DNA from: Owenia fusiformis
Taxonomy: Eukaryota > Annelida > Polychaeta > Sabellida > Oweniidae
DNA length: 64,000 bases
Reading direction: 5' to 3'
NCBI GenBank assembly: GCA_903813345.2
Contig: CAIIXF020000011.1
Coordinates: 10,698,842-10,762,841 of the forward strand
Part shown: one piece after another, positions 39,201-43,321 of the stretch
Numbering within the stretch: position 1 is the stretch's first letter
Layout of the letters: each line of letters opens with the position of its first letter
Notes under the pieces: model-generated
The model's input: the letters and a program-made list of their open reading frames with translations, nothing else
Database searches by the model: none
Told to the model about the DNA's origin: nothing
Made by a program: the position numbers and the translations under genes

Positions 39201-40660
39201 GAAAAATAAAATAATTAATAGAGAAGTACTTCACTTTATACATGTTTAGTGCCTCCAGTTATATTGAATGCAAAATAATAATTCTGGTCAACCTTATTTC
39301 TCCTAATTTCTATCATTTTTTCAAGATAGAAGTATATTCATTTTGCCTTTTTCTAATCACTTTATTGAATATAAGAATGAAACAAGACCAAAATTACATT
39401 CCATCAAATGTATATGATTTTAATTACAAATCCAATGTATAGATGTCAGCACATACCTGGTGGTAGAGTAGAAGATCTCAAACTGTCTGCAGATTTTGTA
39501 GATCCTGTTCCAGAGTAAGTCATGCCACCTATACCACTATCAGGGTAACTATCACGGACACACTGGTTCCGCAAATGCAGCTCATACTCTATGTTTTCCC
39601 GATTTTGTTTGTTAACCAAGCGTGGATCCTGCTGGACATTCTGAATATAGGTGTCCTCCTGGTGAAACCTTGGGCTCAGCCTTTTAAGTGGTTCTTGAAT
39701 GTGATCATCAGGTATAATTGGCTTATTCAACATTTTATGTATTTCTACATTGTCATAATAATCACCCTCAACATCACAAGCACCATCCTCCTCATCTGTG
39801 TCATTGTTATCACTACTTATATCAGATGGGGGAATATTTTGTTTCATTGGGGTATTCGTTGTATTTGTGTTATTAATATTGTTAAAGCTGAATACCTGCT
39901 GTTGTGTCCCCTTCCTCGGGGATGCTGGTAAAGATCGTAACATCCGCTCAAGGGTTCCACTATCAAAACTTGCAACGCAAACTGGGTTTTTTGGTGTAGT
40001 TGGTGTGAGGGGTTCAGGTGGAAGGGGCCAATCGGGGGAGCTTGAAGAATGACTATTATGGGGTGGTGTTAAGGGAGATATGTCATGAGACGCACCACTG
40101 TTTGGATCTGAACCTGGTAAAAGTAAACCACCTTTATTTGATGATTGTCTTTGTTGTTGATACACATTAGAAGGGGTCTCTGACTGTTTGGAAGGGCTCC
40201 TTATAATATTACCATTACTATTCTGATGAGCACTGCTCTGTTCATGATCACGAGCCTCAATAGATGCAGGTTTGAAATGTTCCCCTTCTTGAATTGTTTT
40301 ACTGCCATAATCACTATGAGGTCTGTACATGCGCAGTGAATTACTTCCACTGTCATAACGGTCATATTTAGTTGCCCTTCGTGGGGCTCCTCCATAACTA
40401 ACATTATCATACACTGAGTTGTTAGATTGGGGCTTAATGATTTCCCCTTGGGGTCCAAATATGGTTCTCGCATCAGGAATATGCCTGCTGCGCCCTCTAG
40501 GGAGGGTTGCAACAGCTTCCACTGTGCTGGGTCTAAATCCTCCTTCATCATCATCATCTAGACTGTTATTGGTCGAAAGATCGTCTGGTGTCGAAAGGGC
40601 TCTTCTGGGTGTCCCTACAGGGGATGTTGGGGCAGAGATACCTCTCTTGCTACGTAACCT
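56..40660 (-). CDS. TIAM1: TIAM/Still life family Rac GEF, partial (19 exons)
   Basis: Spliced gene. Exons in transcription order: 40660-39457, 20743-20583, 18290-18190, 17913-17744, 17605-17508, 17283-17140, 16926-16744, 16537-16317, 16086-15936, 15796-15632, 14307-14127, 12431-12165, 10620-10538, 10133-9975, 9788-9594, 4125-4017, 3684-3508, 2058-1928, 244-56. Every junction is GT-AG and all phases agree, giving 4089 nt = 1363 codons with no stop. Approximate residues of this partial product: disordered 1-485, PHn 485-600, coiled-coil extension 600-720, Ras-binding 795-866, PDZ 870-965, DH 1080-1290, start of PHc from 1300. This domain order is diagnostic for TIAM1/TIAM2/Drosophila sif, which load GTP on Rac at membranes and in neurons at growth cones and synapses. 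The three DH contact residues known in TIAM1 (Glu1047, Lys1195, Asn1232) are present. Initiator exon and 3' end are not in view. One-to-one orthology with TIAM1 rather than TIAM2 cannot be claimed for an invertebrate. Confidence 0.95.
245..411. other. intron sequence, nothing recognised
   Basis: AT-rich intron between the last exon in view and the mobile element that begins near 412. I see no open frame or repeat here. Confidence 0.6.
412..1850. mobile_element. Helentron/HINE ('pearl')-like element with eight 162-bp core repeats
   Basis: Eight tandem units with a period of 162 bp (anchor GGACGGAAAATCC at about 477, 639, 801, 963, 1125, 1287, 1449, 1611). The core is bounded on the left by CAATATCGTACCTAAAACAC and on the right by a GC-rich CCCGCC microsatellite and then by ATCGTACCT-ttatt-AGGTACGAT-like hairpin sequence. 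The left ATCGTACCT and the right AGGTACGAT also form a sub-terminal inverted repeat. Core repeats, microsatellite and 3' hairpin are the layout of non-autonomous Helentrons and oyster 'pearl' elements. A second copy with the same ends is at 12671-13393. Confidence 0.7.
1851..1927. other. short spacer between mobile element and splice donor
   Basis: Only 77 bp separate the hairpin end of the element at 412-1850 from the exon 18 donor. The minus-strand reading frame of exon 18 runs open through this spacer into the element. Confidence 0.6.
1928..2058 (-). CDS. TIAM1: TIAM-like GEF exon 18, end of DH domain
   Basis: 131 nt between acceptor gtttacag and a GTGGGT donor (the same non-standard donor as exon 6). 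It encodes [19 protein letters not shown] and [19 protein letters not shown], ending SLSHSK. The Asn of HINEMQK corresponds to Asn1232 of TIAM1, which contacts Rac. The frame stays open past the donor into the neighbouring mobile element, but the splice to 244 restores the family sequence. Confidence 0.95.
2330..2545. promoter_or_regulatory. cluster of CACGTG and ACGTCA motifs within an inverted repeat
   Basis: CACGTG palindromes lie at 2346, 2497 and 2519, and a full TGACGTCA at 2466, with further ACGTCA at about 2356 and 2535. ATTGGCCCCCACGTGAT near 2338 recurs inverted as ATCACGTGGGGGCCAAT near 2517. This could be a bHLH/CREB-binding intronic element or the core of an old foldback element; motifs are seen, function is inferred. 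Confidence 0.4.
2691..3299. mobile_element. foldback element with ~210-bp imperfect inverted arms
   Basis: The left arm starts TAAAGGAATATTCCTTGCC and runs to about 2900; the right arm ends GGCAAGGAATATTCCTTTA at 3299 and begins near 3095. The arms match over about 210 bp when one is reverse-complemented (for example GGAAGTGATGTCATC against GATGACATCACTTCC), separated by a ~190-bp loop with no ORF. The terminal AAGGAATATTCCTT is itself a palindrome. Confidence 0.75.
3508..3684 (-). CDS. TIAM1: TIAM-like GEF exon 17, DH domain catalytic helices
   Basis: 177 nt between acceptor gttttag and donor GTAACA. It encodes [20 protein letters not shown] then [20 protein letters not shown]. The Lys of YLIKPIQR is the equivalent of Lys1195 of TIAM1, needed for nucleotide exchange. 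Confidence 0.96.
3870..3962. repeat. short minisatellite, GATGAGTTGTCCAGT type
   Basis: Alternating GATGAGTTGTCCAG and GATGAGATGTCCAG units repeat four to five times just past exon 16's donor in the intron. Confidence 0.6.
4017..4125 (-). CDS. TIAM1: TIAM-like GEF exon 16, DH domain
   Basis: 109 nt between acceptor tatatttcag and donor GTCAGT. It encodes [20 protein letters not shown] and [16 protein letters not shown], near-identical to the [26 protein letters not shown] segment of TIAM1. It sits 5.5 kb from the previous exon, the intron carrying a large foldback element. Confidence 0.96.
4250..4440 (+). mobile_element. possible 3' tail of a LINE/SINE
   Basis: Sequence ending GACGCAAATAAAGAATACATA followed by a CATACATACATACA simple repeat resembles the microsatellite-tailed 3' end of a retroposon. 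No coding remnant is visible. A similar CAGTAAATAAAGAACAAATGAATG stretch occurs near 9290. Confidence 0.3.
4553..7468. mobile_element. giant foldback element, ~670-700-bp inverted arms
   Basis: The left arm starts ACTCCAGTAAAA (4553) and the right arm ends TTTTACTGGAGT (7468). Matching stretches include ACCATGGTAACA-type sequence at 4850 against TGCTATGGTAACC at 7155, and GGCGTGGCACTTTT at 5078 against AAAAGTGCCACGCC at 6913. The arms extend to about 5225 and 6760. The loop is filled by the degenerate repeat at 5500-6690. No transposase frame is present, so it is non-autonomous. Confidence 0.7.
5500..6690. repeat. degenerate tandem repeat, GAGGCTGTACCATCTTAGACTC type
   Basis: About forty imperfect units of 25-35 bp. 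Between 5900 and 6430 a higher-order unit of roughly 120 bp (with CATGTTATATCTGGAGGCTG and CTCTGAATGCTATAGCAATC) recurs three to four times. It forms the loop of the foldback element. Confidence 0.75.
7560..7745. repeat. dispersed repeat fragment (CTCCACTATTTTTCCAGTTAT family)
   Basis: Resembles segments at 4490-4552, 51640-52345 and 52920-53300: a CTCCACTA-TTTTTCCAGTT core with nearby ACACACATAAAAAT and AAAATGGCCAC blocks. No ORF. Confidence 0.45.
7746..8758. other. intron, mostly unassigned; contains a dispersed repeat at ~8340-8520
   Basis: No exon was recognised. The stretch AGAATGAAATATTTGTTTTA followed by CTGTCAAGCTCACTATCCT at 8437-8485 recurs at 47978-48025, so at least 150 bp belongs to a dispersed repeat family. 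Confidence 0.5.
8759..8910. repeat. 28-bp minisatellite, five copies
   Basis: Unit GAGGCAAGTGAGCTATTTGA plus ATTATATT, 28 bp, five nearly identical copies in tandem within the intron. Identity among copies suggests recent expansion. Confidence 0.9.
8911..9593. other. intron, nothing recognised
   Basis: AT-rich intron downstream of exon 15's donor. No frame, RNA gene or clear repeat is seen apart from a weak retroposon-tail-like stretch near 9290. Confidence 0.5.
9594..9788 (-). CDS. TIAM1: TIAM-like GEF exon 15, DH domain
   Basis: 195 nt, 65 codons, phase 0 at both ends, acceptor gttgcag and donor GTGAGT. It encodes [20 protein letters not shown], then [20 protein letters not shown] and [12 protein letters not shown]. 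It matches DLNCLMERYLKPLQKETFL of TIAM1 almost residue for residue. Confidence 0.96.
9975..10133 (-). CDS. TIAM1: TIAM-like GEF exon 14, start of DH domain
   Basis: 159 nt, 53 codons, phase 0 at both ends, donor GTACAA. It encodes a linker ([16 protein letters not shown]) and the first DH helix [20 protein letters not shown]. The Glu of DTERQYV corresponds to Glu1047 of TIAM1, a Rac-contact residue of conserved region 1. Confidence 0.94.
10134..10537. other. intron, nothing recognised
   Basis: Intron between exons 14 and 13; no further signal seen. Confidence 0.6.
10538..10620 (-). CDS. TIAM1: TIAM-like GEF exon 13, linker
   Basis: 83 nt between acceptor tgttttcag and donor GTAACAC, phases 1 to 0. 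It encodes [20 protein letters not shown] then KHIDTLLK. It is too short and divergent to assign on its own; the call rests on splice sites and on the phase being the one required between exons 12 and 14. Confidence 0.75.
10930..11530. repeat. diverged copy of the 162-bp core repeat, four units
   Basis: Four units with a period of 162-163 bp (anchors near 10987, 11149, 11312, 11474) share GGAAAATCCAAAATGGC and ACCCAGAATGCCAAAAA with the elements at 412 and 12671, but they differ at many positions (GTAGACAAGACTTTACAGAC). The terminal hairpin was not found, so this is an older relic. Confidence 0.65.
11531..12164. other. intron with a short AACAAAG(C/T)TATG tandem
   Basis: At about 11538-11580 the 12-bp motif ATGAACAAAGYT repeats three times. 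The remainder shows nothing I can identify. Confidence 0.45.
12165..12431 (-). CDS. TIAM1: TIAM-like GEF exon 12, PDZ domain (second half) and linker
   Basis: 267 nt between acceptor tctatccag and donor GTAAGT. It encodes [20 protein letters not shown] and [11 protein letters not shown], the classic G(L/I)xxGDEILxING PDZ core, followed by a linker with a CPPPPTQS proline run and [14 protein letters not shown]. The linker leads to the DH domain. Confidence 0.94.
12671..13393. mobile_element. second Helentron/HINE-like element, three 162-bp cores
   Basis: It shares its left end (AACAAGGCACAG, CGTGAACAA, ATCGTACCTAAAACACAGCA) and right end (GTCAAGCTGACTACAATATC, then hairpin ATCGTACCT-tttgtt-AGGTACGAT) with the element at 412-1850, but has three core anchors (12854, 13016, 13178) instead of eight. 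The shared ends define the element's limits and show that the number of cores varies between insertions. Confidence 0.72.
13394..14126. other. intron, nothing recognised
   Basis: AT-rich intron between the mobile element and exon 11. The open plus-strand frames here have no splice or family support. Confidence 0.5.
14127..14307 (-). CDS. TIAM1: TIAM-like GEF exon 11, PDZ domain (first half)
   Basis: 181 nt between acceptor tctcttgcag and donor GTAGGG. It encodes [20 protein letters not shown] and [20 protein letters not shown] is the carboxylate-binding loop position of the PDZ domain (GLGF-like; FSLSS region in TIAM1). An internal GAG|GTATGT close to the exon start is not used, because using it would remove the PDZ domain. 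Confidence 0.9.
14510..15616. repeat. 97-99-bp minisatellite, ~11 units, filling an intron
   Basis: Unit with TACATTGAATGGCCACTCTG, ACACTGTCCTTGAATTATCA and CCCTATTCACTGTGGGATCA, 97-99 bp, about eleven copies. Sub-types differ in CATGGTATGGTCAC versus CATTGTATGGCCAC and are clustered, with the left half of one type and the right half of the other. It occupies over 80% of the intron 14308-15631 and stops about 15 bp from exon 10's donor. Confidence 0.92.
15632..15796 (-). CDS. TIAM1: TIAM-like GEF exon 10, Ras-binding domain
   Basis: 165 nt, 55 codons, phase 0 at both ends. It encodes [20 protein letters not shown] followed by [19 protein letters not shown], the remaining strands and helix of the Ras-binding domain, and ends YLQQQ at a GTAGGG donor. 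The 97-99-bp minisatellite starts only about 15 bp beyond this donor. Confidence 0.93.
15936..16086 (-). CDS. TIAM1: TIAM-like GEF exon 9, linker and first strand of Ras-binding domain
   Basis: 151 nt between acceptor tttgcag and donor GTAAGT. It encodes [19 protein letters not shown], a divergent linker, and ends with [13 protein letters not shown]. That last strand looks like the beta1 of a Raf-type Ras-binding domain (IRVxLPNxQ). Confidence 0.88.
16317..16537 (-). CDS. TIAM1: TIAM-like GEF exon 8, end of PHn-CC-Ex
   Basis: 221 nt between acceptor gtttcag and donor GTAAGTG; ends with two nucleotides of a Gly codon. It encodes [20 protein letters not shown] then [13 protein letters not shown], matching the GRLGIFSVSSFHALVAART segment of TIAM1, followed by a basic, poorly conserved linker ([13 protein letters not shown]). 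Confidence 0.94.
16744..16926 (-). CDS. TIAM1: TIAM-like GEF exon 7, coiled-coil extension
   Basis: 183 nt, 61 codons, phase 0 at both ends, acceptor ttatacag and donor GTACTC. It encodes [19 protein letters not shown] and [19 protein letters not shown]. The ending is almost identical to the CYLASLQGGELPNPK of TIAM1. This part packs on the PH domain and binds Par3, IRSp53 and other scaffolds in vertebrates (established for the family). Confidence 0.95.
17140..17283 (-). CDS. TIAM1: TIAM-like GEF exon 6, PHn C-terminal helix and coiled coil
   Basis: 144 nt, 48 codons, phase 0 at both ends. It encodes [19 protein letters not shown], the C-terminal PH helix with its invariant Trp, then the amphipathic stretch [16 protein letters not shown] that starts the coiled-coil extension. 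Phase demands the less usual donor TCG|GTGGGT rather than the GTAAAC four bases further on, which would break the frame with the next exon. Confidence 0.92.
17508..17605 (-). CDS. TIAM1: TIAM-like GEF exon 5, N-terminal PH domain (middle)
   Basis: 98 nt between acceptor ctctttgcag and donor GTATGT. It encodes [19 protein letters not shown] and [20 protein letters not shown] is nearly identical to AVPEHPKKD in TIAM1 and to the fly protein, making this one of the firmest family markers in the gene. Confidence 0.95.
17744..17913 (-). CDS. TIAM1: TIAM-like GEF exon 4, N-terminal PH domain (first part)
   Basis: 170 nt between acceptor tttacag and a GTAAGT donor. It encodes [16 protein letters not shown] and [19 protein letters not shown], the beta1-beta4 strands of the PHn domain. 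The basic KKRK and KRSWKKYW stretches are those expected to bind phosphoinositides. The match to TIAM1 (VKNFLVHKKNKKVE, WKHYWVSLKG) is clear by eye. Confidence 0.95.
18190..18290 (-). CDS. TIAM1: TIAM-like GEF exon 3
   Basis: 101 nt from acceptor tgttttccag to a GTATGT donor, phase 0 in and phase 2 out. It encodes [19 protein letters not shown] followed by [10 protein letters not shown]. The last residues match the RKAG motif that opens the N-terminal PH domain in TIAM1. Confidence 0.9.
18295..18375. repeat. short tandem, GACACATGTAGGGCATAT
   Basis: Two to three copies of GGACACATGTAGGGCATAT beside the acceptor of exon 3. Confidence 0.55.
18376..20088. other. intron, nothing recognised
   Basis: Intron between exons 2 and 3. 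Open frames (for example near 18950-19400) lack codon bias, splice signals or recognisable family motifs. Confidence 0.5.
20125..20422. mobile_element. ~300-bp MITE with TGGCGGATCC terminal inverted repeat
   Basis: Begins TGGCGGATCCAGG and ends GGATCCGCCA after a run of about 30 C. The interior has GGCCCAAATTTTGAAAATTT and AATTAAAAAATAAGGCC blocks. Decayed relatives lie at 22385-22600 and 30760-30900. It has no ORF of its own; the homopolymer C run may be misassembled. Confidence 0.75.
20583..20743 (-). CDS. TIAM1: TIAM-like GEF exon 2
   Basis: 161 nt; two nucleotides complete the Gly codon of the preceding exon, then 53 codons end in Glu before a GTAAGAGG donor. It encodes a Gly/Ser-rich linker beginning [19 protein letters not shown] and ending GLTSSE. 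An in-frame ATG (MTKASHP) seven codons into the exon could start a shorter isoform (inference). The acceptor-side 93 bp of this exon, with the acceptor and about 38 bp of intron, is the founder of the adjacent 126-bp tandem array at 20781-21917. Confidence 0.85.
20651..21917. repeat. 126-bp tandem array derived from exon 2 and its splice acceptor
   Basis: Nine units of exactly 126 bp start at 20781, 20907, 21033, 21159, 21285, 21411, 21537, 21663 and 21789; a founder unit (4 bp longer) lies at 20651-20780 inside exon 2. Each unit carries the first 89 bp of the exon, the acceptor (ATTATAAATT/GTAG on the minus strand) and about 37 bp of intron. Three sub-types can be told apart (gtgac/catctt, gtgcc/catatt, tctccc/gtgac) and run A-B-C-B-C-A-B-C-A, so expansion also happened in multi-unit blocks. 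A 4-bp deletion shifts the frame relative to the true exon. Confidence 0.93.
21918..22384. other. intron, nothing recognised
   Basis: AT-rich intron upstream of the duplicated array; nothing further seen. Confidence 0.5.
22385..22600. mobile_element. decayed copy of the TGGCGGATCC MITE
   Basis: A C-run followed by GGCACAAATTTTGAAAATTC, CTAAAATTAAAAAATAAGGC and AATGCCCAAAAAGCCC parallels the interior of the element at 20125-20422. Ends are not preserved. Confidence 0.55.
23121..23264. repeat. 72-bp direct tandem duplication
   Basis: Two identical 72-bp copies beginning TTCCTCACACATCGTAATGC, at 23121 and 23193. Absence of mismatches indicates a recent event or an assembly artefact. Confidence 0.9.
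23561..23653 (+). promoter_or_regulatory. CCAAT/CRE promoter-like patch
   Basis: TGATTGGTCA (inverted CCAAT) at 23561, CpG-containing ACCGCGCATGCATTGCCGGT, and a perfect TGACGTCA at 23646 whose TGA overlaps the ATG of the downstream small ORF. Composition differs from the AT-rich surroundings. Confidence 0.4.
23645..23791 (+). pseudogene. fragment resembling the N-terminus of a Crypton/DUF3504-type recombinase protein
   Basis: 48-codon ORF starting [14 protein letters not shown] and continuing [29 protein letters not shown], then stop. 'RF-x-x-(V)-E-x-E-(L)-L-x-x-KD-S-x-x-TKK' resembles the opening of the multicopy Crypton-derived (tyrosine recombinase, KCTD1/ZMYM/QRICH1-related) proteins of invertebrates. 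The catalytic domain is absent; the frame stops where the family would continue. A solitary first exon of a longer gene is the alternative. Confidence 0.4.
23919..24051. repeat. long near-perfect hairpin (stem ~64 bp)
   Basis: Left arm ACAATTATAGACCTCTCC, GGTTTACTGTCAAAATTATA, TCCCTCGACTGTAAACC; right arm the reverse complement with only a few mismatches, the turn at about CCTACGGT (23988). It could be the terminus of the same mobile unit as the small ORF at 23645 or a small palindromic MITE. If transcribed, the RNA would form a long stem. Confidence 0.85.
24061..27960. other. long intron segment, nothing recognised
   Basis: Within the 18.7-kb intron of the GEF. Open frames such as 27067-27465 (plus) have unbiased composition, no splice signals and no family likeness. 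No RNA gene found. Confidence 0.5.
27965..28260. promoter_or_regulatory. candidate internal promoter of the GEF (GC box, CCAAT, CRE)
   Basis: A CpG-richer island in AT-rich intron. CCCCGCCCCC (GC box) at 28018, ACCAATCAG at 28071, ACGTCA at 28130, CTGATTGGCTCGG near 28184, and TATATA near 28150. On the minus strand the order CCAAT, CRE-like, CCAAT, GC box faces exon 2 at 20743, which has an in-frame ATG. Motifs are seen; promoter activity is inferred. Confidence 0.4.
28261..29284. other. intron segment, nothing recognised
   Basis: AT-rich sequence with no supported feature. Confidence 0.5.
29285..29490. promoter_or_regulatory. second CpG/CCAAT-rich patch in the long intron
   Basis: GCGGCGCC, TTCTGATTGGGTTCG (inverted CCAAT), TTCACGTGATTT (E-box) and GGGGCGGAG (GC box) lie within 200 bp of otherwise AT-rich DNA. 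A 66-codon plus frame crosses it (including [16 protein letters not shown], faintly like the extracellular part of DEG/ENaC channels), but there is no splice support, so I treat it as regulatory or as a mobile-element remnant. Confidence 0.3.
29575..29900. repeat. minisatellite, TGATGTGATGGCCCCTGAATTGTAC
   Basis: About thirteen imperfect units of 23-27 bp alternate between GATGGCCCCTGAATTGTACT and GATGCCAACTGAATTGTACT forms. Confidence 0.8.
29901..30759. other. intron segment, nothing recognised
   Basis: No coding, RNA or repeat signal that I can support. Confidence 0.5.
30760..30900. mobile_element. ancient relic of the TGGCGGATCC MITE interior
   Basis: CTGAAAATTTGAGCC, CAGGCCCATTTTCTCCAAAA and GGGCCTAAAATCTC echo the interior of 20125-20422. 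Heavily diverged. Confidence 0.35.
30901..36352. other. long intron segment, nothing recognised
   Basis: 5.4 kb of AT-rich intron. A TTTGTTACAGATGCCA motif followed by CCAACAAATACCAGACACCA at 33592-33645 recurs near 38015 and 42370 and marks a small dispersed repeat. Nothing else is supported. Confidence 0.5.
36361..36904. mobile_element. 544-bp DNA-transposon MITE with 21-bp perfect TIR
   Basis: TIR starting CTATCACACCAAACTAGTTC at 36361-36381 is repeated inverted at 36884-36904; flanking CTTACCC and GGGTAAG extend the symmetry. The interior is CpG-richer than the host and contains repeated ACGTTCT-AAAAC-GGTTT blocks. The minus-strand frames inside (36405-36919) are by-products of the composition and resemble no transposase. 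Confidence 0.85.
37385..38110. repeat. degenerate repeat, AGGTCAAATCTCAAATCTAA/AGTCAGATTTGAA type
   Basis: Five to six irregular units of roughly 110-160 bp containing GACCTTTTTTAACC, TTGAGAAGGTCATTGAAGGT, AGTCAGATTTGAACTTCTGA and GAACTCGTAGATGATTTTGA. Confidence 0.75.
38317..38496. mobile_element. 180-bp full-length palindromic foldback (MITE)
   Basis: Begins GCTTGTATTCGCGAATGCAA and ends with its reverse complement; the symmetry continues inwards (GGCTAC, ATTAACCT, CATTTAAATATGAAT) to a centre near 38405. A TCGCGA palindrome lies in each terminus. Confidence 0.85.
38497..39456. other. intron next to the large exon, nothing recognised
   Basis: About 960 bp of AT-rich intron downstream of the large exon's donor. 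Confidence 0.5.
39457..40660 (-). CDS. TIAM1: TIAM-like GEF, large exon with disordered N-terminal region
   Basis: Open for 401 codons plus 1 nt. It starts after an acceptor reading tttgcag and ends at a GTATGT donor. The product is low-complexity, rich in Ser, Pro, Asn and Asp, with no recognisable folded domain. Visible motifs include [18 protein letters not shown] near the start, [13 protein letters not shown] in the middle, an acidic [13 protein letters not shown] stretch and [13 protein letters not shown] at the end. Repeated Ser-Pro/Thr-Pro pairs suggest proline-directed phosphorylation (inference). The frame is open upstream of the acceptor for a few codons but has no ATG there, so at least one more 5' exon is expected. 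The final single nucleotide joins in phase with the exon ending at 20743. Confidence 0.88.
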
Positions 40661-41565
40661 CTGCAAATACAATGGATAACAAATATATACTATGGGAAAC
40701 CAATATCAGGGTGTACATTGTACAAGAATATCACAAGTTCACAGGAACACTGGCTCCTATTCATCTCCTGAAAGGCAAAATTATCACTTTTATCATCCAG
40801 GGTGATTTTGGAAAGTTGAAATAATATTAACAACAACACATTCAACAGCTGTAATTACTTTGCTGAAATTGCATAGGTATAAAATATGATCATGAGGTAG
40901 AACAATCTCCAGTTACAATCCTGTCATTACTGAAGAAGCGTCTCACAACACTAAGGAGACACTGAATTAGTCAGCTATGTTCATCCAGGCCAAACCACAA
41001 CACTGTGGCTGTGTCATTAGACTGAGCTCAATATATCACCAACTTCAAGTCTAACAATGGTCATTAACTAAATGAAATCTCATGGACATTTTTAATAAAT
41101 CCTGCCATCTTTTGCTTCATTAGCAAATAGCTTACATTGGAATTGGTTAGACTGATTATGTTGCAGGTTGTAGTTAATCAATATTAGCAATAAGTTCAAC
41201 CTGTCCTCCATGAATATGTTGCTACCAGCTACCTGTTACAGACCTGATGACAACAGGCAACCTATGACATCAGCAATCTAGACAATACATCCTAGCTGCT
41301 TTGATGTAACAAAATATAGTTGGGTTCATTAGAAGTCAGTTGAAATAAGATTCTGGAAACAGCCTCCATACTAATTCTAATTGTAATTAGAGCACACAAT
41401 TGCTTGGCCAGAAGGGGAGGTCTCAACTAATATGGAAAGAAGAGTTGTAACAGTGGGAGATACTGCACAAGTTCTATACCTTCTAAATTCAAAAATAGAA
41501 CAAATAAATATTTTTTGTCATAATAAACCTGAATTAATGACTTGGATGCCATAATTGGATAGCAC
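40661..41565. other. upstream of the large exon, nothing recognised
   Basis: Probable intron of the GEF. I looked on the minus strand for the expected PH/WH1-like N-terminal exons of sif and for an initiator ATG and found none. Confidence 0.45.
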
Positions 41566-41999
41566 ATCAATTAACAGATTGAATAAGCAATACAGCAATT
41601 GACAGATTGAATAACCAATACATCAATTGACAGATTAAATAAGCAATACAGCAATTGACAGATTGAATAACCAATACATCAATTGACAGATTGAATAAGC
41701 AATACAGCAATTGACAGATTGAATAAGCAATACAGCAATTGACAGATTGAATAAGCAATACAGCAATTGACAGATTGAATAAGCAATACAGCAATTGACA
41801 GATTGAATAAGCAATACATCAATTGACAGATTGAATAAGCAATACAGCAATTCACAGATTGAATTAGCAATACATCAATTGACAGATTGAATAAGCAATA
41901 CAGCAATTCACAGATTGAATTAGCAATACATCAATTGACAGATTGAATAAGCAATACAGCAATTCACAGATTGAATAAGCAATACAGCAATTCACAGAT
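41566..41999. repeat. 28-bp minisatellite, ~15 copies
   Basis: Unit CAATTGACAGATTGAATAAG plus CAATACAG, 28 bp. Variants (AACCAATACATC, ATTAGCAATACATC, CAATTCACAG) alternate in blocks. 28 is not a multiple of 3, yet three frames remain open on the minus strand because the unit has no stop on that strand. Confidence 0.93.
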
Positions 42000-43316
42000 A
42001 CATATCAAGTGCCATATTAGTCCTGCATCAAGCCCATGTTTTGCTCCCTAATCACTCTTGTTACCAGAAGTTATTTGGGTAGGGGTCAAAGATTTAATGA
42101 AAAAGGTTTTTAGGTATAACTGCATATCAGAGCAACAAATGTAGCTAACTGAAATGCCAAGGGATAGCAAATCCCATCAAACATCTTACCAAGCAGCAGA
42201 CAAGACTGCCAGTCAACATTCCTCCAAACACCCACCATATTATATAAATTGTCAAAACAGAATATATACAGCTTGCATGAATTTATATATCTAATAATAA
42301 TAAAAATAAAATTGGTCTTTTTCATTTTGACTTATAAGGCATCATAACATACAAAATGCCACCACCTGCCATTTGTTACAGCTGCCAACCACCAAATATA
42401 AAATGCCAAACACCAAATACCAAACATCAACCACCAACTGCGGAACCCTGTCGGAACCCTGTGCACAAAAAAGTGCACCACTTGTGCTGGTTACATAAAA
42501 CTGTTTCAGAATAATATTGCCTAGAACTCAGTGCTGACATTTCTTAAAGTGACCAAAGAATTCATTCCACCTTTACATTGCTTGAAATCTTATACTGTCA
42601 ATTCCTATTTAGCAACCAATTTGTAATATACTAGGTGCCGAATGAAGTTACCAAAAGGAAGCTGATTTATTGTTTAATCAATAGCACATCCCTGAAGGCG
42701 TCAAAACATTCTAAAAAGTCCATTTAGCAAACTAAATGCAGTTACTGGGAGAAGCCACTGAGTTCAACGTAAAATATTAATCTCTTGCGTGTTGTCTATG
42801 AATACAAAGTCATAGTAGGGATGCCATAAGAACACTCATTAGAGACAAATGAGTAGATTTCAACAATTAAAGGTAAACAAAGCTAAAGACATGAGCAACC
42901 ATAGAAATGCCAAGGCAAAAGACAACATACAAGAAATGATGTAAACATGTTTAAGTTGCAGGATCCTTCTACACTCCTTAATGATCTACCATTATCACAG
43001 ATACTAGAATTCACTGATTTCGCCGCAGAAAAACCACAGAATTTTGGTTTTCAAAATGCTTGCAATATTACAATGTACTAATGGTACTTTACATGGTACT
43101 AAAATTACACTAACGCTTTATAAGCACGTTTGGTAACCTTGGTAAAGACTATGTCATCAATACTGGAATTCTGAGAGATGGTGTGAAATTCATTAAAGTT
43201 GTCAGGCAGTACTATGACAACACATAGCATTTGATATAATGTAGCCTTAATCAACAAGATGTGCTAAACGGGGCTTTGGGATATGTTTTCTCAAATGTTT
43301 TTGTTTGGGTGCATGT
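42000..43316. other. intergenic or intronic, nothing recognised
   Basis: Contains the ACCAAATACCAAACATCAACC low-complexity stretch at 42380-42440 after a TTTGTTACAGCTGCCA motif shared with 33592 and 38015. No gene seen. Confidence 0.5.
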
Positions 43317-43321
43317 TACTA

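Noticed and set aside
41567-41906. Three overlapping minus frames of 71-75 codons
   Set aside because: Translations of the 28-bp minisatellite.
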